Source: Paenilisteria portnoyi
GTDB taxonomy: Bacteria; Bacillota; Bacilli; Lactobacillales; Listeriaceae
Length of the DNA: 64,000 nucleotides
Assembly: GCF_014322795.1 (NCBI RefSeq)
Contig: NZ_JAASTT010000013.1
Span: forward strand, 26,290 to 90,289
Reading direction: 5' to 3'
A model generated the notes under the pieces. It was given only the letters and a program-made list of their open reading frames with translations, was not told the DNA's origin and made no database searches. How positions within the stretch are numbered: the first letter of the stretch is position 1; each line of letters starts with the position of its first letter. Shown piece by piece: positions 33,306-40,297 of the stretch. The position numbers were made by a program, and so were the translations under genes.

Positions 33306-35126
33306 GTGGATGTAAAATATAGAGACAGTGAATGGGATAAGTCCAAAGAAGCTTTGGGAACAGTCATTGGACTTGGTGCATGGGGAAAAGGTGTCATCGA
33401 TCAGTTGAAAAAAGCAAACAGTAATTTCGAAGATATTCAAAACGATATTCGAAAAGATGACAGTGATGGCGTGATTTCGTTTTCTTTTACAGATATGGAG
33501 AGCAAGTATCAAAAAATGTTTGAAAAAATAGAAGTGCTACATGATTACGCAGGGGATGCCGGAAATATGGTGGAACGCGTGATTGACGAGCCGTTTTATA
33601 AGGACATTGATAAGTTCGTCGAGAAGATGGAAGCTTTGTCGATTGATAATTATGAGACGAAGAACACGATTGGCGCGACGACGATTATAACAACAGGCGG
33701 ATACGATTATGGCGGTTATGGAGCAACGACGACTACCGTGCCAAAAGACAAGATTAAGCTAAGCGACATCATGGCAGGGGATAACTTTTTTGCAGACAAT
33801 CTAAAAGCCCAATTTGCGGAGTATAGTAAACAGAATCCGGATCAGGAGTTTACATACGAGCAATATCAATCGGCGGTATCGAGTTCGCGCGCGTTTGAGT
33901 ATGATTCGATTCGAGATGGCCAGCAGAATCTCGAATTATGGCGTGATATCGGAGCAGCAATTGTGATTATCGGCGTGAGCATTGTGTGCCCACCCGCAGG
34001 TTTGGCACTTGGCATAGCATATGGTACACTGGAATTGTCTAGCGCCGCGACCGGAAAAGACTGGATGACTGGGCGCGAAATGGACGGGACCGAGCGCGCG
34101 ACACGAGGGGCGTTTGCGTTGTTGGATATCATTCCGGGCGTGAAGGGAATCCGAGCGTTTAGTACGGCGACGAAGGCTGGTGGACTGGCGTTAGATGCCA
34201 CACAAGTTGGTAGTAAGCTGACACTGCGGCAGACGGCAAAGCAAGGAGTGTCTCATGTGGATGCGATGGGAAGACAGGCATTGCGTGAGAGTGCCGAGCG
34301 GATTCGGAATGCACCGAGGGTTATAAGTGATGTGGCGAGTTCAGCGACAAATGCAGCCAAGACACAACTAAGAAATGGTGCAATCCAGACTGGAAAGTTA
34401 ACCGATGAGGCTGTAACAACAGTTAAAAGTATTGCGAGTTCACGAGTAGTGGCTACGCATATTGGTACAGTACACATTGCCCCTGGAGTTGCAGAGAATA
34501 CGCAACGATTTGAGAATATGGCGAAAGGGATGTTTGGTGGTAGTGATGGAGTTATAGAGAAGGCCAGTGGGGCTGTTGATGATATTCCAACGGCTTTTAA
34601 ACAAAAAGAATTTGCGAGCTCATACGAAGCGCGTTTAGGCCAAACACCTGCACTACAAAATAAAAAAATTCAATTTGTGAGTGAACGAGGAGAGTCATTG
34701 TGTACTTTAAAACCACCACCCGATTCTAACTTAGAATCTTTATTAAAAGATGCGGACGTAGAAGGTGTTTACTATAAGAATGGGGTACCGGATTTTTCAC
34801 CATTCTCAAAAGCGGAGATTGAAATTGATCATATGCATGGAGGAAAGGGCTCAATGGGTAGTAAAGCTAGAGATTTGAATTTTAAACAAGCAAATTTAAA
34901 ATTGGTAGAGCAATTAAATAAATCACCAGAATTAGCTAAATCATTTGGCATGGAGGCAGGAAATATAAAACCTAAAGATATTGAAAAATACAGAGTGAAA
35001 AATAAATTAACCTGGCATGAATTAAATGATACTAAAACAATGCAACTTGTACCATCAGAGATTAATAGGTCATTTGGTCATCTTGGTGGAGTGGGCGAAA
35101 TAAATGCGGGTGCAGTTATAAAATAA
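33306..35126 (+). CDS. Polymorphic toxin: type VII-type N-terminus, pre-toxin region, C-terminal WHH/HNH nuclease
   Basis: The ~606-residue protein starts at GTG 33306, eight bases after a G-run RBS; upstream in-frame codons lack one. Residues ~1-195 are an acidic helical targeting domain without signal peptide (DVKYRDSEWDKSKEALG, FTDMESKYQKMFEKIEVLHD). Residues ~215-310 carry hydrophobic and pre-toxin (PT-TG-like) motifs: GLALGIAYGTLELSSAATGK and RGAFALLDIIPGVKGI. The C-terminal ~120 residues are an HNH/Endo VII nuclease of the WHH/LHH type: EIDHMHGGKGSMGS, then LTWHELNDTKTMQLVP and FGHLGG. The last ~1 kb is clearly more AT-rich, as expected for exchangeable toxin tips. The immunity gene follows after 17 bases. 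Confidence 0.85.
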   Translation: MDVKYRDSEWDKSKEALGTVIGLGAWGKGVIDQLKKANSNFEDIQNDIRKDDSDGVISFSFTDMESKYQKMFEKIEVLHDYAGDAGNMVERVIDEPFYKDIDKFVEKMEALSIDNYETKNTIGATTIITTGGYDYGGYGATTTTVPKDKIKLSDIMAGDNFFADNLKAQFAEYSKQNPDQEFTYEQYQSAVSSSRAFEYDSIRDGQQNLELWRDIGAAIVIIGVSIVCPPAGLALGIAYGTLELSSAATGKDWMTGREMDGTERATRGAFALLDIIPGVKGIRAFSTATKAGGLALDATQVGSKLTLRQTAKQGVSHVDAMGRQALRESAERIRNAPRVISDVASSATNAAKTQLRNGAIQTGKLTDEAVTTVKSIASSRVVATHIGTVHIAPGVAENTQRFENMAKGMFGGSDGVIEKASGAVDDIPTAFKQKEFASSYEARLGQTPALQNKKIQFVSERGESLCTLKPPPDSNLESLLKDADVEGVYYKNGVPDFSPFSKAEIEIDHMHGGKGSMGSKARDLNFKQANLKLVEQLNKSPELAKSFGMEAGNIKPKDIEKYRVKNKLTWHELNDTKTMQLVPSEINRSFGHLGGVGEINAGAVIK

Positions 35127-35143
35127 GAAAGGAAGTTTTATAG

Positions 35144-35611
35144 ATGAAAATCAATGATGAAGTTTTTGGTGAATTAGAATTTGATTACTCTTGGTCTAAA
35201 GTGAGTAAAATTAATTTTTATAATGAGGAAGTTGAAATAGTTGTTATAATTGAAGGTGATGAAGACGGTGAATTTGAGAAGGAACAATATGATGCTTATG
35301 AATCGTTGATAGATAATTGGATTAATATTCAAAAGACGTTATTAATTCCTATTTTAGATTATTATCAAAAGAAGAGGGAAGAGTTAGGTTTTGATATTGA
35401 GTTAAATGAAAACTATCCTGAAATAATATCAATAGAAGAATTGCTAAATCATATTAAATTAGTTGGAATAAAAGTTCCTTATGGGGAATTATATGGAGGC
35501 AGAAGTATAGGTATAAGTTTTGACTGTACATGGGATCCAGAGAATGGGCTTGGGGCAAGATTAAGTGATGAAAAAGTGATAGAAGTAGGATATCAAGATA
35601 TAGCAATATAA
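35144..35611 (+). CDS. DUF6985-type immunity protein
   Basis: The 155-residue acidic protein shows the DUF6985 pattern: FGELEFDYSW at the start, IEGDEDGEFEKEQYDAYE in the middle, YGGRSIGISFDCTWDPENGL and a VIEVGYQDIAI ending. Such proteins are found directly after polymorphic nuclease toxins and are taken as cytosolic inhibitors. GAAAGGAAG gives the RBS. Its low GC matches the toxin tip, so both were probably acquired together. Immunity is inferred from position and family. Confidence 0.8.
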   Translation: MKINDEVFGELEFDYSWSKVSKINFYNEEVEIVVIIEGDEDGEFEKEQYDAYESLIDNWINIQKTLLIPILDYYQKKREELGFDIELNENYPEIISIEELLNHIKLVGIKVPYGELYGGRSIGISFDCTWDPENGLGARLSDEKVIEVGYQDIAI

Positions 35612-35727
35612 GCGAATAAAACAATGAAAAATATATAAGTGATGGAAAAAATTTAAGATTTTAAAAAGAAGTTTACTCCCTGTGTCAGAGGAGGTTAGGA
35701 ATACTTTCACAGAAAATGATCAAGAAA

Positions 35728-35765
35728 TGGAATGGTAACGCATTTTCGAACAAAATTTATAAGGT
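35728..35765 (-). repeat. Right 38-bp inverted repeat flanking the toxin-immunity cassette
   Basis: This is the inverted partner of 32592-32629 with three mismatches. It ends 36 bases upstream of further AT-rich spacer and precedes the second, truncated toxin copy by about 190 bases. Confidence 0.8.
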
Positions 35766-35954
35766 CTTAACTAAATTGGAATCTTAGAATTTAGTTTGTG
35801 ATACTGTGAAATGAGGACTGTAAAGATCAAGTTAGCGCCTCGTTCAGTGTGAAATCTAAAATAATGTACTACTGAGCTCATCTTTTCAGATGGGCTTCTC
35901 TGCGTTAAGAATTTTATACCAAGCTAGATGTACCGGAGTAGAGGGGCACGGAAG

Positions 35955-36596
35955 ATGAATGTCAAGTATCAAGCAAACGACTGGAACAAGTCCAAGGAAG
36001 CCTTGGGAACGCTCATTGGACCTGATGCAGGGGGAAAAGGTGTCATCGATCAGTTGAAAAAAGTAAACAGTAATTTCGAATATGTTCAAAACGGTATTCG
36101 AAAAGATGACAGTGATGGCGTGATTTCGTTCTCTTTCACGGACATGGAAAGTAGCTATCAAAACATGTTTGAGAAAATAGAAGTACTTCATGATTACGCA
36201 GGGGAAGCGGGAAGTATGGTGGAGCGCGTCATTGATGAACCGTTTTATAAGGATATCGATGCGTTTGTGGAGAAGATGGAAGCTTTGTCGATTGATAATT
36301 ACGAAACGGACAACACGATTGGCGCGACGACGATGGTAACGACGGGTTACGGCTACGGATATGGTGCTACGCCACAAACGACAACCGTGCCAAAAGACAA
36401 GATTAAGCTAAGCGACATCACGGCAGGCGATAACTTTTTTGCAGATAACTTGAAGGCATCGTTTGCGGATTATAGTAAGCAAAATCCAGACCAAGAATTT
36501 ACGTACGAGGAGTTAGTAGTATGGGATATAAAGAAGAGGTTGTTTCAATTTGGTTTGGTTATTTCGAAAATAGAGAAAGCTTTGAGGAATTTCTAA
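35955..36596 (+). pseudogene. Truncated second toxin copy (targeting domain only)
   Basis: The ATG at 35955 follows GAGGGG. The first ~190 residues are roughly 85 percent identical to the intact toxin at 33306 (VISFSFTDMES, FEKIEVLHDYAG, MVERVIDEPFYKDID, NPDQEFTYE). After FTYEE the similarity stops and the frame runs through the start of an Imm22-like gene in another frame, ending at 36596. The pre-toxin and toxin parts are gone, so this is a decapitated or deletion copy left beside an orphan immunity gene. Confidence 0.82.
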
Positions 36597-36614
36597 AAGT
36601 AAATTATGATTTTC
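36521..36614 (+). pseudogene. Imm22-like immunity gene interrupted by IS30-family element
   Basis: An ATG at 36521, eight bases after GAGGAG, opens MGYKEEVVSIWFGYFENRES, then FEEFLKVNYD. This is the N-terminal pattern of the Imm22 family. The frame enters the insertion sequence at about 36614 and is cut off. No clear Imm22 continuation was recognised beyond the element. Confidence 0.6.
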
Positions 36615-37594
36615 TTATTTGTCAAATTAAGCGAGACACATCGGCATGCTGCAGAAAACACGCAATGGGTGTCAAATAGTCCAGCGATTTTCTAGGTAAA
36701 TTATTTCGAGCCGCAGTAATCTCGTTGACTTCCTGTTGAGAAATCGTGTTAAAATCCATTTTTTTAGGCAAGCCGTTTCTTCGAAGAATCCCGTTGGAAT
36801 TCTCATTGAGTGGGCGTTGACAAGGTTTCCCTGCATCTGCAAAGAAGATGTCCATGTCATGTTGATTAGCCGTCTGCTTCCACCTAGAGAATTCCTTTCC
36901 GTTGTCAAAGGTGATGGATTTAAAAAAATGGGAAGGGAAGCCAGACAACCATTGGTGTAAGGCCTCTTCGATGGAGACAGCTTTCCGACTAACGACTTTT
37001 AACACAATGATGGCTTTAGATGTCCGTTCCACCAGTGTAATCAGCGCACTTTTATGATCTTTTCCGACAATCGTATCGCCTTCAAGGTGCCCAAACTCTG
37101 CGTCGAAACCAGGAAATGCAACAGCTCTGTCTTCTAACCGACGTTTGAAGGCCTCTTTCCCACGCTTCTCCTGATGTCCATTTGGTTTGCGTTTTCCTTT
37201 CATAGGCAACTGTTTTTTATCAAATATGCCTTCGGAAAACATGCGATACAAGGTTTTCATCGAACACGGAAAGGGTTTAGTATTAGCCGTAGGCTTGGGG
37301 CTAGCAATGGTATCTGGTGTCCAACCAAGTCCAATACGCTCCTTCACACGTGCTTCCGTTTCTGAATCGAGTGAAATAGGCTTACGTCCACATTTTTTCT
37401 TATTGCGTTGGTACTGTAAGAAAATAGCCGGAGCGGAAAATCCATTGTTGTTATATTCCTCTATAAAAATAAGTTCATTTCTGATAAGATGGTGATAAGA
37501 CATGTTTGATACACTCCTTTGTGGACTTTTGTCGGTTTCGTTGAGTGTATCATATCATGTCTCTTTTTGTGACTCGCTTAATTTGACAAATAAG
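36614..37594. mobile_element. IS30-family insertion sequence
   Basis: The element is about 980 bp, bounded by inverted repeats: CTTATTTGTCAAATTAAGCG at 36614-36633 and its complement ending at 37594, with identity over 22 bases and further partial match. It carries one transposase gene on the minus strand. No target duplication could be defined with confidence. It sits inside the Imm22-like gene. Confidence 0.85.
36622..37503 (-). CDS. IS30-family transposase, N-terminal HTH apparently shortened
   Basis: The 293-residue protein has the DDE catalytic core: FGHLEGDTIVGKD (first Asp), ITFDNGKEFSRWK (second Asp) and RPLNENSNGILRR (Glu), ending with the usual NNLPRKSLDYLTP. GAGTG with AAAGGAG lies ten bases before the ATG. 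Compared with the family norm of about 320 residues, the N-terminus jumps from NELIFIEEYNNNGFSA to RNKKKCGRKPI, leaving out most of the second HTH segment. It may be unable to bind its ends. Confidence 0.88.
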   Translation of the reverse strand: MSYHHLIRNELIFIEEYNNNGFSAPAIFLQYQRNKKKCGRKPISLDSETEARVKERIGLGWTPDTIASPKPTANTKPFPCSMKTLYRMFSEGIFDKKQLPMKGKRKPNGHQEKRGKEAFKRRLEDRAVAFPGFDAEFGHLEGDTIVGKDHKSALITLVERTSKAIIVLKVVSRKAVSIEEALHQWLSGFPSHFFKSITFDNGKEFSRWKQTANQHDMDIFFADAGKPCQRPLNENSNGILRRNGLPKKMDFNTISQQEVNEITAARNNLPRKSLDYLTPIACFLQHADVSRLI

Positions 37595-37891
37595 ATTATA
37601 AATACATGGTCCTTTATTGTTGAACGGTTCGCTATGAAAAAATATGAGCCAAAATTACAAATTGCGCTGTTTACAAGTCAGGATAATGCGATTCTAAACA
37701 AGTTGAATTTAAATATAGAGATAAATATTGAAAGTATCCCGAAAAATATGGATCTTACCGTGACGGAAACAACAACGGTGACTAAGAATCTTGACCTTGT
37801 TTTTGTTTGGAATTTCCCACCGACGCAAAATGACTGGATACGTTTGGAGGCGCGGTTGAGTGGGATTCGTGATGGGAGATTGGAAGGGTAA
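37595..37891 (+). pseudogene. Unrecognised coding fragment downstream of the IS
   Basis: An open frame continues out of the insertion sequence for about 99 codons. It includes MKKYEPKLQIALFTSQDN and ends LVFVWNFPPTQNDWIRLEAR followed by LSGIRDGRLEG. Codon use looks genuine, but an ATG at 37634 has no good RBS. It may be the 3' end of the gene split by the element or of a second immunity gene. I do not recognise the family. Confidence 0.4.
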
Positions 37892-37981
37892 ATATGTATG
37901 GCGGGAAGGTAAGGATTACCTGCTCGCTTCGCTCTCATGCATATTAGTACTGTAACTCACTTTGTTCGTAACAGTACCAAC

Positions 37982-38080
37982 AAAAAAGAACCAGCTAGGG
38001 GGGAGCTGGTTCAAAAAAAGAGTTATAAGGACTGATACAATTAGAAAAAGGGGGTAAAACTAATTGTCGTCCTGTTTACA
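37982..38080 (-). ncRNA. Small RNA copy 1 of 3 (CU-rich hairpin sRNA, LhrC-like layout)
   Basis: On the minus strand a -10 box TAATAT (38087-38092) would start a ~99-nt RNA. It contains hairpin CAATTAG/CTAATTG (38038-38066) with loop UUUUACCCCCUUUUU, a CU-rich linker, and a terminator stem GAACCAGCU/AGCUGGUUC with a CCCCCC loop and U-run. Exposed C-runs are typical of sRNAs that pair with Shine-Dalgarno regions. Two homologues lie at 39.1 and 40.2 kb. Confidence 0.7.
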
Positions 38081-38102
38081 TTCTCTATATTACAGGGCGT
38101 CG

Positions 38103-38139
38103 ATGAAAATTCACCGGGGTTTTCATGAGAATTCTATGA
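38103..38139 (-). promoter_or_regulatory. Direct TCAT half-sites upstream of sRNA 1
   Basis: On the minus strand TCAT occurs at 38136-38139, 38125-38128 and 38103-38106, spaced 11 and 22 bp. The last ends exactly 10 bases before the -10 box, and no -35 box is evident. This suits an OmpR-type response regulator. Confidence 0.5.
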
Positions 38140-38151
38140 AACTTTCATTTT

Positions 38152-38454
38152 TTATGTTATATCATACTTAATCGTGCCTTCTCGTGTTATGTCTGTGATT
38201 TCTAGCCGTGCCATTTGCGTCATATTATCGATTTGACCGATTTTTTTAATGATAATTGCGCTGTCTGTATTCAAATAGGAAAGCATGATAGCTTTGCCCA
38301 AATCATTTTCTGTGACGGGAATCTCAATCCGGTCTACCTCGCCAGTTCCCAATTGCTTTATATTCGTCGTTTTCTGCTGACCTTCTATGTAAATGAAAAC
38401 CTTCTGTGTCAATTTGCTCTGCGACTTATTGGTAATACTCATTTCTAACGCCAT
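38152..38454 (-). CDS. Conserved-looking small protein of unknown function
   Basis: The 100-residue protein begins MALEMSITNKSQSKLTQKVF, has alternating hydrophobic/polar strands and no signal peptide or membrane helix, so a small beta-rich cytosolic fold is likely. AAGGAG lies about 10 bases before the ATG, which supports a real gene. It sits 19 bases after the YdeI-like gene on the same strand and is probably co-transcribed with it. I do not recognise its family. Confidence 0.6.
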   Translation of the reverse strand: MALEMSITNKSQSKLTQKVFIYIEGQQKTTNIKQLGTGEVDRIEIPVTENDLGKAIMLSYLNTDSAIIIKKIGQIDNMTQMARLEITDITREGTIKYDIT

Positions 38455-38473
38455 ATTATGCCGACTCCTTCCA

Positions 38474-39034
38474 TTAATAATCCACTAATCTGCCGTCATC
38501 ATTCCACTTGCCATACAATTCGCCTTTTCGTGTCTTTTCAAAAAAAGTCGTCAACCGCTTATCGAATAACGCGCGATCCTTAACAACGGACTGAATATTA
38601 TCAAGTTTAATACGAACGTATAAATCCGGAAGTTGTGCAAAATTTTCCGCCAAAACCGCATCCTGCTCTATCTCATCTAAAATATCTGCGAATATTTCAA
38701 ATGCCACTTCCAGATTCGGTAAAACACGTTCTCCGTGCTGCGTCATCAAACCTAGCTTCCTCATCCGGCGCGCCCGCTCCTTGTTTAACTCCGTCCAATT
38801 ACTCCTAGGAGCGCGATGTGAGAAGCGTTGCCCGATATGCTCCTCGTCCAATCCTTTTTTCGTACTATCAATCCAACCAAAGCACAGCGCCTCCTCCACA
38901 GCATCAATATATGTAAATTCACCCTGTTTCCGCGGCAAAACAAGCCAACAATATTTCTCCGTTTCTCCATTCAGCTCCAGCCAGTTTCTCCATTCATCAC
39001 GATTTCCCGCATATACCTTATTATCTATCTCCAT
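38474..39034 (-). CDS. YdeI/OmpD-associated family protein
   Basis: The 186-residue protein carries the family blocks: NRDEWRNWLELNGETEKYCW with LVLPRK near the start, YIDAVEEALCFGWIDSTKKG near residue 40-60, RFSHRAPRSNWTELNKERARRM near 70-90 and a C-terminal KTRKGELYGKWNDDGRL segment. YdeI-like proteins have been linked to peptide or bacteriocin tolerance in some bacteria, but the biochemical role is unclear. It lies between sRNA copies 1 and 2, upstream of the unknown 100-residue gene. Confidence 0.82.
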   Translation of the reverse strand: MEIDNKVYAGNRDEWRNWLELNGETEKYCWLVLPRKQGEFTYIDAVEEALCFGWIDSTKKGLDEEHIGQRFSHRAPRSNWTELNKERARRMRKLGLMTQHGERVLPNLEVAFEIFADILDEIEQDAVLAENFAQLPDLYVRIKLDNIQSVVKDRALFDKRLTTFFEKTRKGELYGKWNDDGRLVDY

Positions 39035-39073
39035 CGAAATCCCCCCCAGATTCCCATTATCTCAAAATAGACG

Positions 39074-39174
39074 CAAAAAAACCAGCCGGGGAAGCTGGTC
39101 AAAAAGGGAGTTTGTTAAAGGGACACCACAATTAGAAAAAGGGGGGTAAAACTAATTGCTGTCCTTGCTTTACA
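39074..39174 (-). ncRNA. Small RNA copy 2 of 3
   Basis: A -10 box TATTAT (39181-39186) precedes a ~100-nt RNA on the minus strand with hairpin CAATTAG/CTAATTG (39129-39158) around UUUUACCCCCCUUUUU, a linker with GUCCCUUU and CUCCCUUUUU, and a terminator ACCAGC/GCUGGU with loop UUCCCCG and seven U residues. Sequence and layout match copy 1. It lies between the YdeI-like gene and the S66 peptidase gene. Confidence 0.7.
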
Positions 39175-39196
39175 CTCTTTATAATACAGGCCTTTG

Positions 39197-39222
39197 ATGA
39201 AATTTTTGCGGGGGTTTCATGA
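39197..39222 (-). promoter_or_regulatory. TCAT half-sites upstream of sRNA 2
   Basis: TCAT at 39219-39222 and 39197-39200 on the minus strand are 22 bp apart, the last 10 bases before the -10 box, the same geometry as at sRNA 1. Confidence 0.5.
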
Positions 39223-39230
39223 GAATTATA

Positions 39231-40073
39231 TTAGAATTCAAGCTTTTGTCCAAGCGGGAACGGCTGAGCGTCTTCATTGTGCCCAACTGCTGGAGTTTTC
39301 AGCAGGAACGTATCATATCGGTTCGCATATTCCTGCACCATCTCAACGACTTCCTCGCCTTGTCCCAGCTTCTCCATTTCTGAAAAAGTGCCCAATATAA
39401 CGCCATTCGCTCTTTTTAAATAGCCGATTTGGTCAAGTTGTGCGAGATAGGTCGCGATTTTATGACAATCGCCACTCATCGCTTCCAGTAGAATAATTTT
39501 CCCCGTCGGATTGGGCAGATATTCCGTTCCTGCAAGCTTCAGCAAACACCGAATATTTCCACCGATAACTTCACCAGACATTTTGGCGCCCACTCGTATC
39601 GTTTCATATGGTATAACTGTTTTTTCCCCTTTCAAAAAGGTATTTTCAAACTGGTTCACCTGTAAATCGGACTCGTTCCCTGCCAAATGCAGTAATTGGT
39701 AGTTGTAGCCGCATATACCTGTTTTCGCATAAATCGCATTCAAAATAACCGTCAAATCACTGTATCCGATAAACGGTTTATTCGCCGCCTTAATGACCTC
39801 AAAATCAAGATATGGTAAAATTTCATTCGCTAAATCACCACCAGAAATATCAAATATCGCCTTAATTTCTGGATTTTGATACATATTCAAAAGCGATTCC
39901 GCGCGTTGTTTTGGCGTTCTACTTTCCGTTTCGAAAATCGTCATTGCCCGAACTACACCAATCCCAAAACGATTGAAAAGCAGCTCCCCCACTCGTTTAA
40001 TATCCTTTTCTCGCTCTTGCTCCCGCCCATTAGAACAACCAACCAAGCCGATGATATCTCCATTTTGCAACAT
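39231..40073 (-). CDS. S66-family peptidase (LD-carboxypeptidase/MccF-like)
   Basis: The 280-residue protein is a serine carboxypeptidase-fold enzyme of family S66, which trims muropeptides or inactivates microcin C-type peptides. The nucleophile lies in KPFIGYSDLTVILNAIY, preceded by the characteristic DISGGDLANEILPYLDF. The catalytic Glu and His are expected in LLEAMSGD and the final TPAVGHNEDAQPFPLG. I chose the ATG at 40073 after GGAGGTG; an in-frame ATG at 40088 overlaps the RBS. The gene is monocistronic and flanked by small RNA copies 2 and 3. Confidence 0.88.
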   Translation of the reverse strand: MLQNGDIIGLVGCSNGREQEREKDIKRVGELLFNRFGIGVVRAMTIFETESRTPKQRAESLLNMYQNPEIKAIFDISGGDLANEILPYLDFEVIKAANKPFIGYSDLTVILNAIYAKTGICGYNYQLLHLAGNESDLQVNQFENTFLKGEKTVIPYETIRVGAKMSGEVIGGNIRCLLKLAGTEYLPNPTGKIILLEAMSGDCHKIATYLAQLDQIGYLKRANGVILGTFSEMEKLGQGEEVVEMVQEYANRYDTFLLKTPAVGHNEDAQPFPLGQKLEF

Positions 40074-40122
40074 ATACCGCACCTCCATCTAGCTCTAGTT
40101 TAGCACAATAACCGCGCCAAGC

Positions 40123-40241
40123 AAAAAACACCGACACCCAGTTAGTTGGGATCGATGTTTTTCTAAGAGAGGTATGAAAAAAGGTGAGAAACAATGCAAT
40201 TACTCTAAAAGGGAGTTAAAAAGTAATTGTTGTTGTCTACA
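40123..40241 (-). ncRNA. Small RNA copy 3 of 3
   Basis: A -10 box TAATAT (40248-40253) precedes a ~119-nt RNA. The first hairpin is CAATTAC/GTAATTG (40197-40229), one base pair swapped relative to copies 1 and 2 (G-C to C-G), around UUUUUAACUCCCUUUUAGA. A CU-rich linker (CUCACCUUUUUU, ACCUCUCUU) and a terminator with CAACUAAC loop and U-run follow. It lies between the S66 gene and the rha operon end. Confidence 0.68.
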
Positions 40242-40263
40242 AAATCTATATTACAGGACAGTC

Positions 40264-40289
40264 ATGAATTTTCTAAGATGAAAATGTGA
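40264..40289 (-). promoter_or_regulatory. TCAT/TCAC half-sites upstream of sRNA 3
   Basis: TCAC at 40286-40289 and TCAT at 40264-40267 on the minus strand are 22 bp apart, with a further TCAT at 40278-40281. The last lies 10 bases before the -10 box, as in the other two copies. Confidence 0.45.
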
Positions 40290-40297
40290 AATTTTTG

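Noticed and set aside
36600..37610. Target site duplication of the IS30-family element
   Set aside because: Bases flanking both ends (TTTT and ATTA) give no convincing 2-3 bp direct repeat, so none is reported.
33306..37891. Prophage or full type VII secretion locus around the toxins
   Set aside because: No EsxA, EssC, capsid, lysis or replication genes are present; only toxin, immunity and one IS.
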